Of a stretch of 64,000 nucleotides of DNA, positions 9,761 to 19,299 are shown one piece after another. The notes beneath the pieces were generated by a model. That model worked only from the letters and a program-made list of their open reading frames with translations, was not told where the DNA came from and made no database searches. Within the stretch, counting starts at the first letter, position 1; the number at the start of each line of letters is the position of its first letter. Source of the stretch: an uncultured Paracoccus sp. GTDB taxonomy: Bacteria > Pseudomonadota > Alphaproteobacteria > Rhodobacterales > Rhodobacteraceae. The stretch lies in the NCBI RefSeq assembly GCF_947496875.1, contig NZ_CANMEH010000002.1, positions 248,001 through 312,000 on the forward strand. The letters are read 5' to 3'. Made by a program: the position numbers and the translations under genes.

Positions 9761-10342
9761 TCAGTTCACGGCCCTGGCGGGCGTCGCGGCAACCTGCGGC
9801 GCGCTGGCCGAGCGCTGCTCCGGCTGGTCCTGCCGGTAGAAGGTGTAGGACAAGGTGATGTCGCGGATCGTCTTGGCATCGCGGTCGTCGACGATCTCGG
9901 GGTTGACGAAGAACGTCACCGGCATCTCGATCCGCTCACCCGGCTGCAGGGTCTGCTCGGTGAAACAGAAGCATTCGATCTTGTCGAAGAAATAGCCGGC
10001 CGCGTCGGGCGACACGTTGTAGGTCGCGGTGCCGGTGATCGCCTCGTCGGAGATGTTGACCGCCTCGTAATAGGCGAGCCCGGTCTCGCCGATGCGCAGG
10101 GTCATGTCGGCCTGCATCGGGCGGAACGTCCAGCCCATGTCCGGCATGACATTGGCGTCGAACCGCACCCGGACGGTTTCGTCCAGCACCTGGTCAGGGG
10201 CCCGTTCCGCGACGCTGGGTGTGCCGGCAAAGCCGGTGACCTGGCAGAACCAGGAATAGAATGGCACGGCAGCCCAGGACAACGCGCCCATCACGACGAC
10301 CACCCCGACCAGACGGGTAAGAAGACGGGTGTTCGGGTTCAC
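9761..10342 (-). CDS. ctaG: Cytochrome c oxidase assembly protein CtaG/Cox11
   Basis: A copper chaperone that delivers copper to the CuB site of subunit I. The 193-residue protein has one N-terminal membrane helix (residues 9-27), the conserved [10 protein letters not shown] segment just after it (Cys33), and the copper-binding CFCF motif at 124-127 in the periplasmic domain. The start is a GTG at 10342 overlapping the stop of the small upstream gene (GTGA), with a strong GGAGGAG ribosome site inside that gene. All copper ligands of the family are intact. Confidence 0.96.
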   Translation of the reverse strand: MNPNTRLLTRLVGVVVVMGALSWAAVPFYSWFCQVTGFAGTPSVAERAPDQVLDETVRVRFDANVMPDMGWTFRPMQADMTLRIGETGLAYYEAVNISDEAITGTATYNVSPDAAGYFFDKIECFCFTEQTLQPGERIEMPVTFFVNPEIVDDRDAKTIRDITLSYTFYRQDQPEQRSASAPQVAATPARAVN

Positions 10343-10605
10343 GGTCGCTCCTCCATCGTTGCCGCAGCGGGGGTGCCGGGCGCGGCAACCGGGGCCGCAG
10401 GCGGGTCTGCGAGCGGTGCGGCAGGGTCCAGCGGCAGGTCCGAGGTGCGTGGCTGGTGGTCATACCCCTCGATGATGCCGCCGTTCTTGATCTTGACGAC
10501 CGACAGGCCGAACACCAGCGCGACGAACGCGATCAGCACCAGCCCCAGCCCCATGTTCCGGCCGCGACGCCGACGATGGATCTCGTGTTCGACCTGCAGC
10601 GCCAT
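10339..10605 (-). CDS. Small single-pass membrane protein between ctaB and ctaG
   Basis: The 88-residue protein has a basic N-terminus ([11 protein letters not shown]), one membrane helix at about residues 17-38 and a Pro/Ala-rich tail. Small proteins at this exact place, sometimes called CoxF-like, are common in alphaproteobacterial oxidase clusters, so a role in oxidase assembly is inferred. The ATG at 10605 shares one base with the ctaB stop, and the gene's stop overlaps the ctaG start, so translation of the three is tightly coupled. No catalytic or metal-binding residues are visible. Confidence 0.85.
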   Translation of the reverse strand: MALQVEHEIHRRRRGRNMGLGLVLIAFVALVFGLSVVKIKNGGIIEGYDHQPRTSDLPLDPAAPLADPPAAPVAAPGTPAAATMEERP

Positions 10606-11522
10606 CACCAGCCCCCCATGCCATGCTGCACCAGCAGTGCCGCGAAATGCAGGAAGGTGTAGTACAGCGACAGCTTGAAGAACGCGCGTTCGACCGCATA
10701 GGCGTCGGCTGCCGCCTGCTCTTCGTCACGGCGCAGGATGCGCCAGCCGCCCAGGATGAACAGGCCGTTCAGGACCAGCGAGACGGCCAGATAGAACGGC
10801 CCGCCGACCGATGTGAACCCGAGCGCAAGCGCAAATGGCGCAAGCACCAGCGTATAGCCGAAGATGTGGCGTCGCGTGACCTGTCGCCCGTGGGTCACCG
10901 TCAGCATCGGGACGCCGGCGTCGGAATAGTCGTTCTTCATGAACAGGGCGAGGGCCCAGAAATGCGGGGGCGTCCAGAAAAAGATCAACGCGAACATCAG
11001 CAGCGATTCGACGGCTATCCCGCCGGTCGCGCAGGCCCAGCCGATCATCGGCGGGAACGCACCGGCCGCCCCGCCGATCACGATGTTCTGCGGCGTCCAG
11101 CGCTTCAGCCAGATCGTGTAGACCACGGCATAGAAAAAGATCGTGAACGCCAGGAACGCCGCGGCGAACCAGTTCGCCGCCAGGCCCAGCATCATCACCG
11201 ACAGGCCCGACAGGAACAGGCCCAGGCCCAGCGCCTCGTCGCCGCTGATCCGACCCGAGGGAATCGGCCGGCGCGCGGTCCGACGCATCACTGCGTCGAT
11301 GTCGGCGTCGTACCACATGTTCAGCGCGCCAGACGCGCCGCCCCCCAGCGCGATGAACAGCACCGCGCAAAACGCGATGAACGGGTTCGTCTCGACCGGT
11401 GCGATCCACAGCCCGACGAATGCCGTAAACACGACCAGCGACATCACCCGCGGCTTCAGCAGCGCGACATAGTCGCCGAACGCCGGCTCGGCCTGCCCCT
11501 CGTATGCGCGGATGTCGGTCAC
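10605..11522 (-). CDS. ctaB: Protohaem IX farnesyltransferase (haem O synthase)
   Basis: Adds a farnesyl group to haem b to make haem O, the precursor of haem a, in the inner membrane. The 305-residue protein has about nine helices and the UbiA-family aspartate motif [12 protein letters not shown] at residues 68-79, followed by RTARRPIP. The start is a GTG at 11522 with a GGGGGA ribosome site, 18 bp after coxB. The neighbouring coxB, ctaG and coxC show that it serves the aa3 oxidase. Confidence 0.96.
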   Translation of the reverse strand: MTDIRAYEGQAEPAFGDYVALLKPRVMSLVVFTAFVGLWIAPVETNPFIAFCAVLFIALGGGASGALNMWYDADIDAVMRRTARRPIPSGRISGDEALGLGLFLSGLSVMMLGLAANWFAAAFLAFTIFFYAVVYTIWLKRWTPQNIVIGGAAGAFPPMIGWACATGGIAVESLLMFALIFFWTPPHFWALALFMKNDYSDAGVPMLTVTHGRQVTRRHIFGYTLVLAPFALALGFTSVGGPFYLAVSLVLNGLFILGGWRILRRDEEQAAADAYAVERAFFKLSLYYTFLHFAALLVQHGMGGW

Positions 11523-11540
11523 GTCGCGTGGTCCCCCGGA

Positions 11541-12428
11541 TCAGTCTGCGGACGCCAGCCGAATGTTCTCGGACGGCAGGACGTCGGATGCATCGGCGGC
11601 AAAGGTCGTCTGCGCCTCGGCCAGCCACGCGTCATACTTGTCCTGGCTGACCGCCTTGACCGTGATCGGCATGTAGCTGTGGTTGATGCCGCAGAGTTCG
11701 GAGCACTGGCCGAAATAGACCCCCTCCTGATCGACCTGGAACCAGGCCTGCGCGATCCGTCCCGGCACGGCGTCCTGCTTGATCGCGAAGGCGGGCATCG
11801 CCCAGGAATGGATCACGTCGGTGGCGGTGATCTGCATCAGGACCTTCTTGCCCACCGGAACAACCACGGCGGTGTCGGTCGCCAGCAGATAATCGGCCTC
11901 GTCATAGCCGTATTCGGCGAGGGCATCCTGTTCCAGCATCAGGGAGTCGAAGGCGATCGCATCGTTGGGGTATTCATAGGACCAGTACCACTGGTGCCCG
12001 ACCGCCTTGATCACCACGTCCGGATCGTTCGGCATCTCCTGCGAGCGGAACAGCACCGGGAGCGAATACGCCCCGATCACGATCAAGATCAGGACCGGCA
12101 CAAGCGTCCACGCGATTTCGACCGGGGTGTTGTGGGTGAACCGTGCGGGCACTGGGTTGAAGCGCTGGTTGAACCGCACGATGGACCAGATCAGCAGGGC
12201 ACAGACCAGCAGCGTGATCGCGCTGATGATGTAGAGCACCATCAGGTCGAGCGACTGCTGTTCGACGGCGATCGAGGTGACCGCGGGTTGGAACCCGGTG
12301 GCGCCGTTGACGGGGCGTCCGATCACCGGCAGTTCGCCCAGGTTGTCCTGTGCCGCCGCCCGGAACGTCCATCCCGCCGCGATCATCGCACCAACTGCCG
12401 CACCGCCGCGCATAGCCCATCCTGCCAT
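11541..12428 (-). CDS. coxB: Cytochrome c oxidase subunit II
   Basis: Carries the binuclear CuA centre that receives electrons from cytochrome c. The 295-residue precursor has a signal peptide (cleavage likely after AAA at residues 24-26), two membrane helices (about 62-84 and 103-124), the aromatic patch [10 protein letters not shown] at 144-153 and all CuA ligands: His207, Cys242, Glu244, Cys246, His250 and Met253. The frame is open upstream of the ATG at 12428, but the signal peptide and a GGGGAC ribosome site support this start. It heads the oxidase cluster; subunit I is not in the window. Confidence 0.96.
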   Translation of the reverse strand: MAGWAMRGGAAVGAMIAAGWTFRAAAQDNLGELPVIGRPVNGATGFQPAVTSIAVEQQSLDLMVLYIISAITLLVCALLIWSIVRFNQRFNPVPARFTHNTPVEIAWTLVPVLILIVIGAYSLPVLFRSQEMPNDPDVVIKAVGHQWYWSYEYPNDAIAFDSLMLEQDALAEYGYDEADYLLATDTAVVVPVGKKVLMQITATDVIHSWAMPAFAIKQDAVPGRIAQAWFQVDQEGVYFGQCSELCGINHSYMPITVKAVSQDKYDAWLAEAQTTFAADASDVLPSENIRLASAD

Positions 12429-12573
12429 TGTCTGTCCCCGTATCCTGTCGTCCCTGGCCGCGTGGCGATCGCCGACCCAGCGAAACTCATCGCCTTCCGA
12501 AACCACATACGGTGGCGCTGAACAAGCCAAACCTATCGACATCGGCGCCGAAAACCCATACCCGTCTGCCGCG
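12429..12573. promoter_or_regulatory. Divergent promoter region between coxB and tldD
   Basis: These 145 bp separate the divergent coxB and tldD starts and must hold the promoters for the oxidase cluster and for tldD. The A+T content is higher than in the flanking genes. I could not assign convincing -35/-10 boxes or a redox-regulator site, so this entry rests on position only. Confidence 0.5.
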
Positions 12574-13992
12574 ATGAGCGACGCATTCTCTCCCTTCGAG
12601 CAGCTGATCGATCCGGACCGGGCGCTGGCCGTCCTGCGCGCCGCGACCGACGGCGCGGATGACGGCGAGCTGTTCGTCGAACGCAATCGGTCCGAGTCGC
12701 TGGTCTTGGACGATCGCCGCCTGCGCAACGCCAGCTATGATGTCGCTCAGGGGTTTGGCCTGCGCGCCGTGCGTGGACCGGTGACAGGCTACGCCCATTC
12801 CAGCCGGATCACGCTCGAATCCCTGCGCGACGCTGCGGACACCGCGCGGCTGGCGGTGGGAAATGGCGGCGGCACCCTGGCCGATGCGCCGGCCGGCCCG
12901 GACCGGGCGCTCTATACCGGCGAGGATCCTGTCGAGGGGGTGTCCTTTGCCCGACGTGTGGCCGCCCTGCGTGAAATTGACGCATACGCCCGCGACCTCG
13001 ATCCGCGCGTGGTGCAGGTGACCGCGGCGCTGGCGTCCTCCCTACAGGAAATTGCGATCCTGCGGCCCGAGGGCGGGGTCGTCACCGACATTCGCCCGAT
13101 GTCGCGGCTGAACGTGTCCGTGATCGTTGAATCGAATGCCCGGCGCGAAAGCGGCGGCACCGGCGGCGGCGGCCGGTTCGGGCTGTCGGCGCTGATCGAT
13201 CCCGACCACTGGCAGGCGGAGGTGCGCGAAGCGCTCCGCATCGCGCTGGTCAACCTGCGTGCGGTTCCCGCCCCCGCAGGGGTAATGGATGTCGTCCTGG
13301 GGCCCGGCTGGCCGGGCATCCTGCTGCACGAGGCCGTAGGTCACGGGCTGGAGGGTGATTTCAACCGCAAGGGATCCTCGGCCTTTGCCGGACTGATCGG
13401 ACAGAGGGTCGCCGCGCCGGGTGTCACGGTTGTCGACGACGGCACCATTCCCGACCGCCGGGGTTCGATCAGTGTCGATGACGAAGGCACCCCTCCGGGC
13501 CGGAACGTCCTGATCGAGGACGGCGTCCTGGTCGGTTACCTTCAGGACCGTCAGAACGCGCGGCTGATGGGCGTTGCGCCGACCGGCAACGGGCGGCGCG
13601 AGAGCTACGCCCACCAGCCGATGCCACGCATGACCAACACCTTCATGCTGGACGGGACCGCTGATCCCGCAACCGTCCTGTCCGGGCTGGATGACGGAAT
13701 CTACGCGGTGGGGTTCGGCGGCGGACAGGTGGACATCACGAACGGCAAGTTCGTGTTTTCCTGCACCGAGGCCTATCGGGTGAGCAACGGCCAGGTGGGC
13801 GACCCGATTCGCGGCGCCACCCTGATCGGTGACGGGGCGACGGCGCTGCAGCACGTGCGGGCGATCGGCAACGACCTCGCGCTCGATCCCGGCATCGGCA
13901 ATTGCGGCAAGCAGGGCCAGTGGGTGCCGGTGGGGGTCGGGCTGCCCACGCTGCATATCGGCGGGCTGACGGTCGGCGGCTCGGCCGCCTGA
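12574..13992 (+). CDS. tldD: TldD family metallopeptidase
   Basis: TldD pairs with TldE/PmbA to form a peptidase that in other bacteria matures microcins and degrades unfolded peptides. The 472-residue length is normal. The zinc motif [11 protein letters not shown] is at residues 252-262 with the following Asp/Asn-Arg-Lys segment, and the C-terminal [11 protein letters not shown] is family-typical. The in-frame extension upstream is rejected because the ATG at 12574 begins the conserved [14 protein letters not shown]-terminus. The partner tldE is not in this window. Confidence 0.93.
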   Translation: MSDAFSPFEQLIDPDRALAVLRAATDGADDGELFVERNRSESLVLDDRRLRNASYDVAQGFGLRAVRGPVTGYAHSSRITLESLRDAADTARLAVGNGGGTLADAPAGPDRALYTGEDPVEGVSFARRVAALREIDAYARDLDPRVVQVTAALASSLQEIAILRPEGGVVTDIRPMSRLNVSVIVESNARRESGGTGGGGRFGLSALIDPDHWQAEVREALRIALVNLRAVPAPAGVMDVVLGPGWPGILLHEAVGHGLEGDFNRKGSSAFAGLIGQRVAAPGVTVVDDGTIPDRRGSISVDDEGTPPGRNVLIEDGVLVGYLQDRQNARLMGVAPTGNGRRESYAHQPMPRMTNTFMLDGTADPATVLSGLDDGIYAVGFGGGQVDITNGKFVFSCTEAYRVSNGQVGDPIRGATLIGDGATALQHVRAIGNDLALDPGIGNCGKQGQWVPVGVGLPTLHIGGLTVGGSAA

Positions 13993-14014
13993 TCTTCCAC
14001 TTCTTCGCCCGCAG

Positions 14015-14029
14015 CTAACCGCCCGTTAA
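14015..14029 (+). promoter_or_regulatory. CtrA-like direct repeat upstream of dprA
   Basis: CTAA-N7-TTAA lies in the 82-bp gap before dprA, 45 bases upstream of its ATG. Both halves are followed by CC, making a direct repeat of TAACC. It differs at one base from the TTAA-N7-TTAA consensus of the response regulator CtrA. In Rhodobacter, CtrA controls competence-type genes used for gene transfer agent uptake, which makes a functional site plausible. Confidence 0.45.
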
Positions 14030-14074
14030 CCGTTTCAGGTGCACAACGGACATGCGGATGAGGCAGAGCAGGTG

Positions 14075-15319
14075 ATGAGGACCGGATCCTTGGATTCCGA
14101 TACCCCCCCCATTCCCCCCACCTCGGAAGAAGACGACCTGTCCTTTCTCTGTCTCATCCGTTCCCGCCGGGTCGGCCCGGCCACGTTTCATCGCCTGCTC
14201 GCCCAGCATGGCAGCATCGCCGCGGCGCTGGACGCACTGCCCGGCATTGCCGCCGCAGCCGGTCTGACCGGGTATGCCCCCTGCCCGCCCGCCCAGGCCA
14301 CCGCCGAACTGCGCGCGGGCCGTCGTGCCGGTGCACGGCTGATCCGGTGCGACGATCCCGCCTATCCCGCCCTGCTCCGCGGTATCGACGACGCACCTCC
14401 GGTGCTGTGGCTGCGCGGCGATCCCGCAGCGCTGGCAAGGCCGGCGCTGGCCCTGATCGGGGCGCGGAATGCGTCATCCCTGGGGCTGCGCATGGCGCGC
14501 GGCATGGCCCGGGCACTGGGCGAGGCCGGGCAGATCGTGGTGGCGGGGCTTGCTCGCGGGATCGACACGGCGGCGCACGAGGCCGCCTGCCCGACCGGCA
14601 CCATCGCCGTCATGGCGGGCGGGATCGACGTGATCTATCCCGCCGAGAATGCGGCACTGGCCGATCGCATCGGCGAATCGGGGGCGCTGCTGTCCGAGCA
14701 GCCGCCGGGGGTGGCGCCGGTTGCCCGGCACTTCCCGCTGCGCAACCGCATCATCTCGGGGCTGTCGCGGGCGGTCGTCGTGGTCGAGGCGGCGCAGAAA
14801 TCCGGCAGCCTGATCACCGCGCGCCAGGCGCTCGACCAGGGACGAGAGGTGATGGCGGTGCCGGGGCACCCGATGGATGCCCGCGCATCAGGGTGCAACG
14901 CGTTGATCCGCGACGGCGCGATCCTGGTGCGCAACGCCGAGGATGTCCTGGCCGCGCTGTTGGAGAGCGGTTACGAGTTGCCGTCCTTCGCCAAGAGCGA
15001 AGGCTCGAGCGGGAAAAAGGCCGTCGCTCGTGGGGCAAGGTCGGCGCTGAACAGCGGGGTTGACGCTGAGGTGCGCGCACAAGAGGAGTCAGGGTCTCAG
15101 GCGAACACCTCATCTGCACCGGCGAAGGGCACCGCTCCGGACGCCGCCGCCGGGCTGGAACAAAGGATCCTCACGCTGCTGGGCCCAAGCCCGACCGACG
15201 AGAACATGCTGATCCGCGATCTCGGTGTCACGGCAGCGGCGATGGGCGCGGCCGTACTGAACCTGGAACTCGCCGGGCGTGTCGCCCGGCTGCCCGGCGG
15301 CAGGGTCGCGCTGGCCTGA
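14075..15319 (+). CDS. dprA: DNA-processing protein DprA
   Basis: Binds incoming single-stranded DNA and loads RecA during natural transformation; in Rhodobacter it also serves gene transfer agent recipients. The 414-residue protein has an N-terminal SAM-like domain, a Rossmann core with IGARNAS (128-134), GLARGIDTAAH (158-168) and FPLRNRIISGLS, and a C-terminal winged-helix (DprA_WH) domain after an Ala/Ser-rich linker of about 45 residues. The ATG at 14075 is preferred over GTG codons at 14039 and 14072 because GAGCAGG precedes it; the choice is uncertain. It follows tldD on the same strand. Confidence 0.92.
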   Translation: MRTGSLDSDTPPIPPTSEEDDLSFLCLIRSRRVGPATFHRLLAQHGSIAAALDALPGIAAAAGLTGYAPCPPAQATAELRAGRRAGARLIRCDDPAYPALLRGIDDAPPVLWLRGDPAALARPALALIGARNASSLGLRMARGMARALGEAGQIVVAGLARGIDTAAHEAACPTGTIAVMAGGIDVIYPAENAALADRIGESGALLSEQPPGVAPVARHFPLRNRIISGLSRAVVVVEAAQKSGSLITARQALDQGREVMAVPGHPMDARASGCNALIRDGAILVRNAEDVLAALLESGYELPSFAKSEGSSGKKAVARGARSALNSGVDAEVRAQEESGSQANTSSAPAKGTAPDAAAGLEQRILTLLGPSPTDENMLIRDLGVTAAAMGAAVLNLELAGRVARLPGGRVALA

Positions 15320-15450
15320 GGCCCGCGTGACCGGCCCAGCGGACCGCCGGATGAGTCAGTGTCGAACGGCCCAGCTTAGATGAGGACCCGCATCACCGCC
15401 CGCGCGCTCCGAACTGCAGGCCGGTTCGCCGGATTGCCTGCCAGCGCTGG

Positions 15451-16299
15451 TCAAAGCGCCATTTCGTGCCGACCCGCCAGATCGGTGAAGAACTGCCACG
15501 CGACGCGGCCCGACCGCGCGCCGCGGGTCGCCTGCCACTCGATCGCCTCGGCGCGCAGGGTCGCCGCATCGACCTGCAGCCCGTAGGCCGCGCAATACCC
15601 GTCGATCATCGCCAGGAACTCGTCCTGGTCGCAGGGGTGGAACCCAAGCCACAGGCCGAAACGGTCCGACAGCGACACCTTTTCCTCGATCGCCTCGCCG
15701 GGGTTGATCGCGCTCGCGCGTTCATTGTCGATCATCTCGCGCGGCATCAGGTGCCGGCGGTTCGAGGTGGCATACAGGATGACGTTCGGGGGGCGCCCCG
15801 CGATGCCGCCGTCCAGCACCGCCTTGAGTGACTTGTACTGGGTATCGTCGTGGCTGAAGGACAGGTCGTCGGCGAACAGCACGAACCGCCGGTCCGACCG
15901 CCCCAGGATCGCCAGCAGCCGCCCGACCGAATCCAGGTCCTCACGCGCGATCTCGACCAGCACCAGGGGCAGGTCGCGGGCGACCGCCTCGGCATGCACG
16001 GCCTTGACCAGCGACGACTTTCCCATCCCCCGGGCGCCCCATAGCAGGGCGTTGTTGGCCGCATGACCGCGCGCGAACTGCAAGGTGTTGGTCAGCAGCG
16101 TGTCACGGGCGCGATCAATTCCCACCAAGGCCGACAGGGGCACCCGCGCGACCCGCTCCACCGGCTGCAGTCGGTCGCGGTCGGGCTGCCAGACATAGGC
16201 GTCGGCTTCGGCGAAGGTCGGCGCCGGCACCGGTGGGGGTGCCAGCCGTTCCAGTGCCGCGGCGATGCGCGACAGCGGTTCGGCCGCCAGTTCAGTCAT
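15451..16299 (-). CDS. DUF815 family AAA+ ATPase
   Basis: A 282-residue ATPase of unknown function. The Walker A motif GARGMGKSS is at residues 88-96, Walker [11 protein letters not shown] at 139-148, and a sensor-1 Asn in ATSNRRHL near residue 178. The proline-rich region at 20-28 and the YVWQPD segment are typical of the DUF815 family. It has no membrane segment. Its ATG overlaps the end of tatC by eight bases, so it is the last gene of the tatABC unit. A link with Tat export is suggested only by this arrangement. Confidence 0.9.
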   Translation of the reverse strand: MTELAAEPLSRIAAALERLAPPPVPAPTFAEADAYVWQPDRDRLQPVERVARVPLSALVGIDRARDTLLTNTLQFARGHAANNALLWGARGMGKSSLVKAVHAEAVARDLPLVLVEIAREDLDSVGRLLAILGRSDRRFVLFADDLSFSHDDTQYKSLKAVLDGGIAGRPPNVILYATSNRRHLMPREMIDNERASAINPGEAIEEKVSLSDRFGLWLGFHPCDQDEFLAMIDGYCAAYGLQVDAATLRAEAIEWQATRGARSGRVAWQFFTDLAGRHEMAL

Positions 16300-17140
16300 C
16301 GATCCACAGCCCTTCGGCGCGCAACCGCGCTTCGCGCTTGCGCTCGATCCGGCGCACCAGCTGAATCGACACCTCGTAGAGACCGTAGATCACCGCGAAC
16401 AGCACGATCTGGCTGACAATGTCCGGGGGCGTGACCAGCGCCGCCATCAGCAGGATCACCACGATCGCGTAACGCCGGACCGAGGCCAGCCCCTCGGACG
16501 ACACCAGCCCGGCCCGGCCCAGCAGCGTCAGTGCCACCGGCAACTGGAAGGACAGCCCGAAGGCCAGGATGAACTTGGTGGTCAGCGACAGGTATTCGCT
16601 GACCGAGCCCTGGAACACGATCCCGGCCAGTGGCGGCCCCGGTTCGGGAGCCACGGCCGGATCGTCCGGCAGGTCCAGCGGCCCCTGCTGGAAGCCCAGA
16701 AAGAAGTCATAGGCCATCGGCAGGATGACGTAATAGGCGAAGGCCGCGCCCAGCAGGAACATCACCGGCGAGGCGATCAGGAACGGCAGGAAGGCCGCCT
16801 TTTCGGACCGGTACAGACCCGGCGCGATGAACCGCCACATCTGATAGGCGATGATCGGAAAGGCCAGCATGAAGCCGCCCAGGAACGAGATCTGGATCGC
16901 GACGAAGAACCCTTCCTGCAGCTTCAGCAGGATCAGGCCGCAATCCTGATCGCGGGTCTCGAGTGCATGACAGATGGGCTGGGTCAGGAAATTGTAGATC
17001 GGGTTCCAGACCGTGTAGCTGATCACCATCGCGACGATGAACGCCAGCACCGACCAGATCAGCCGCGTTCGCAGCTCCCGCAGATGTTCGATCAGAGGCG
17101 CCGAACTGTCGTCGATCTCGTTCTTGCCAGGTGCGGTCAC
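16292..17140 (-). CDS. tatC: Sec-independent protein translocase subunit TatC
   Basis: The receptor subunit of the twin-arginine translocase, which exports folded proteins. The 282-residue protein has six predicted membrane helices and the conserved N-terminal [12 protein letters not shown] segment (about residues 16-27), where twin-arginine signals bind. The start is a GTG at 17140, directly after the tatB stop at 17141-17143. The gene belongs to a tatA-tatB-tatC-DUF815 unit on the minus strand. Confidence 0.96.
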   Translation of the reverse strand: MTAPGKNEIDDSSAPLIEHLRELRTRLIWSVLAFIVAMVISYTVWNPIYNFLTQPICHALETRDQDCGLILLKLQEGFFVAIQISFLGGFMLAFPIIAYQMWRFIAPGLYRSEKAAFLPFLIASPVMFLLGAAFAYYVILPMAYDFFLGFQQGPLDLPDDPAVAPEPGPPLAGIVFQGSVSEYLSLTTKFILAFGLSFQLPVALTLLGRAGLVSSEGLASVRRYAIVVILLMAALVTPPDIVSQIVLFAVIYGLYEVSIQLVRRIERKREARLRAEGLWIDD

Positions 17141-17671
17141 TCAGAGGTCTCTCGGTTCGGAACGGCGGACCGCGTGCAGACGGCGGCGCCCGGATTCGGC
17201 GGCGACGTCGGCGGTGTCATTCGTGGCGGCACCCGGGGCCTGCCCGTCGTCTTCGGTCGTGGCTGCCGGGCCGGGATTCCGTGTTGCAGCCAAGGCGGAT
17301 GCCGGGGCGATCGCGGGCGCAGCGGCGTCGGGCACCGAAGGATCGGCGGGGTCGGGCTGCAGCCCTGCCTCGCGTCGCGGCATCTTCGGCTCCCACTTCT
17401 CGAACCGCTCGGCGGCGCGATCCAGCGCATCCAGTCCCAGCGCCTTCTTGGAGGTCATCGCCTTGACATCGCGCAGCGAGTTCGCCGCGTCGTCGATCCC
17501 GCTGCTGCGCGCGGCGTCGTCCATGGCGGCACTGAATTCACGCGCCATGCCTCGCGCCCGTGCCGTGATCCGGCCAAGGGCGCGGAACATGCGCGGCAGA
17601 TCCTCGGGGCCGATCACGATCAGCGCCACGATTCCGATCAGCAGCAGCTCGCTCCACCCGATGTCGAGCAT
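17141..17671 (-). CDS. tatB: Sec-independent protein translocase subunit TatB
   Basis: Works with TatC in the signal-recognition complex. The N-terminal helix MLDIGWSELLLIG with Glu8, the hinge IGPEDLP (residues 20-26) and the amphipathic helix after it are the TatB hallmarks. At 176 residues it has a long Ala/Pro-rich tail, which is variable in this family. The open frame extends upstream, but the ATG at 17671 begins the conserved N-terminus, 13 bp after tatA. The stop directly abuts the tatC start. Confidence 0.95.
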   Translation of the reverse strand: MLDIGWSELLLIGIVALIVIGPEDLPRMFRALGRITARARGMAREFSAAMDDAARSSGIDDAANSLRDVKAMTSKKALGLDALDRAAERFEKWEPKMPRREAGLQPDPADPSVPDAAAPAIAPASALAATRNPGPAATTEDDGQAPGAATNDTADVAAESGRRRLHAVRRSEPRDL

Positions 17672-17684
17672 GACAGGCGGCGGC

Positions 17685-18008
17685 TCAGCTGCGCGGCGTG
17701 GTGTCGTCGCGCGGGCTAACGTCCCGCAGCGCGGCATCGGCGCGCACCCGGGCCCGATCGGCCGCAGCCTGCACGTCGTCCGCAGTCCGGTCCAGCGAAC
17801 GATCGCTGGTGATCCGGGCGTCCGGTGCGGCACCCGGCTCGGCGGCGCTGCGCTCGATCTCGTCAGACCCGTCCTTCACCCCCTGCTTGAAGGCGGTGAT
17901 CCCCTTGCCTACTTCGCCCATCAGGGATGAGACCTTGCCGCGGCCGAACAGGACCAGCAAAACAACGGCGATCAGCAACAGACCGGGAAGTCCGATGTTG
18001 TTCAGCAT
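17685..18008 (-). CDS. tatA: Sec-independent protein translocase subunit TatA
   Basis: Forms the protein-conducting oligomer of the Tat system. The 107-residue protein has an N-terminal membrane helix followed by the FGRGK hinge (residues 21-25), the signature of TatA, and an amphipathic helix with FKQGVKDG. A polar tail makes it somewhat longer than E. coli TatA. The ATG at 18008 follows a GAGGAG-type ribosome site. It is the first gene of the unit; the 203 bp to the divergent protease gene should hold its promoter. Confidence 0.95.
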   Translation of the reverse strand: MLNNIGLPGLLLIAVVLLVLFGRGKVSSLMGEVGKGITAFKQGVKDGSDEIERSAAEPGAAPDARITSDRSLDRTADDVQAAADRARVRADAALRDVSPRDDTTPRS

Positions 18009-18211
18009 CACAAGCTCCTCTGCGGGCCGAAAGCGGCCCTCCAACGGGCCTTATCTATGCGTGTCGCGCCCGTTTGCAAAGGGCAGAGCGGGTGGCATGT
18101 GGCGCCTTGTCGCCGGGGCTTTCGCCGGTCGCGCGCAGCTGCGGATGCGCGACCCCGGGCAACGCTGCGGCATCGCGGCGACCTGGATCAGTTCCGCCGG
18201 CAGGGCGTCCG

Positions 18212-18790
18212 ATGATCGGCGATGATTTCGGCAGGTTGGCCTATCTGGTGCTGTTGCTGGTCGCGATCGGGTCGTTCCTGATCGTCGATTTCCGGCATCG
18301 GCCCGGGCAGACCACCCGCCATGCGCTCGCCTGGGGGCTGATCTTTATTGCGGTTGTCGCTGCAGCCGGGCTGTGGGGGGATGTCCGGGACCGGATCGCG
18401 CCCCGCCAGCAGATGCTTGGCACCGGACGCATCGAGGTACCGGTCAGCCGCGACGGGCATTTCCACCTGACCGCCCATCTCAATGATGTTCCGGTGCGCT
18501 TCGTCGTGGACACCGGCGCCTCGGCGGTCGCGCTGCGGCAGAAGGACGCGGAGCGGGTCGGCATCGCGCTCGACGACCTGGCCTTTGCCGGGGTCGCCCA
18601 GACCGCCAACGGGGTGGTCGAGACGGCGTCGGTCGTAATCGACCGCTTCAGCATCGGCGACATCTCTGACGAACGGGTGCCGGCCATCGTGCTGCGCGGG
18701 GAACTCGATCGGTCGCTGCTGGGGATGAGCTATCTGCGTCGCTTCGCCCGCGTCGGGTTCGAGGGTGACCGCATGATCCTGGAGCGCTGA
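18212..18790 (+). CDS. Membrane-anchored retropepsin-like aspartic protease (clan AA, TIGR02281 type)
   Basis: The 192-residue protein has two N-terminal membrane helices (about residues 9-26 and 38-56) and a periplasmic retropepsin-like domain. The active-site triad VVDTGAS is at 98-104 with Asp100, and the C-terminal LLGMSYLRRF matches the closing motif of the family, which acts as a homodimer. Its substrates are unknown in Rhodobacterales; a related rickettsial protein is autoprocessed. It converges on holC with 22 bp between the stops. Confidence 0.9.
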   Translation: MIGDDFGRLAYLVLLLVAIGSFLIVDFRHRPGQTTRHALAWGLIFIAVVAAAGLWGDVRDRIAPRQQMLGTGRIEVPVSRDGHFHLTAHLNDVPVRFVVDTGASAVALRQKDAERVGIALDDLAFAGVAQTANGVVETASVVIDRFSIGDISDERVPAIVLRGELDRSLLGMSYLRRFARVGFEGDRMILER

Positions 18791-18812
18791 GTCCCACGAT
18801 CCGGGAGCGCGG

Positions 18813-19295
18813 TCAGGCCTTTCGCTCCCACCGGCCGTCGGCCTCGGACCAGTATTCCGCAGTCAGCCCTGCCGCGGTCAGCGCCCGCCACTGGCCACGG
18901 GCCTGTTCGACCGCCGCCGGATCGTTGCCGTCGAACAGGATGCAGACCCGGTCCATCCCCACGCATTCCTCGGCCCTTACCGCGGCCCCGTCCACGATGA
19001 TGAGGCAGGCCGGGTCATTCGGCGCCATGCGGTCGTCATCCGGCGCGGTTCCGTCCGCCGCACCCGTCGCGATGGTCAGCAGCACGGGTTGACGCGCGTC
19101 ATGCGGTCCGCCAGCCAGCCCGTGAGGCAGGAAGCCTTCGCCCTGCCACAACAACTCGTCCAGGCGCTGCATCCGGGCCTGATCAGCCCCGCGCAACTCG
19201 ATCCGCCAGCCCGCCGCGCGCGACTTGCCGATCAGGGCCGGCAGCAGCGATTCCGCGGGGGACCGGGTCAGGTGATAGAACAGCGCGTTGCCCAC
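18813..19295 (-). CDS. holC: DNA polymerase III subunit chi
   Basis: Chi links the clamp loader to single-strand binding protein at the replication fork. The 160-residue protein starts at a GTG (19295) with NALFYHLTRSPAESLLP, the family N-terminus, and has an internal LLWQGEGFLPHG motif and a C-terminal ILFDGNDPAAVEQAR segment, both typical of chi. It starts four bases after the pepA stop; pepA-holC is a conserved gene pair in Proteobacteria. The frame extends further upstream inside pepA, but that part shows no chi similarity. Confidence 0.92.
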   Translation of the reverse strand: MGNALFYHLTRSPAESLLPALIGKSRAAGWRIELRGADQARMQRLDELLWQGEGFLPHGLAGGPHDARQPVLLTIATGAADGTAPDDDRMAPNDPACLIIVDGAAVRAEECVGMDRVCILFDGNDPAAVEQARGQWRALTAAGLTAEYWSEADGRWERKA

Positions 19296-19299
19296 GGAC

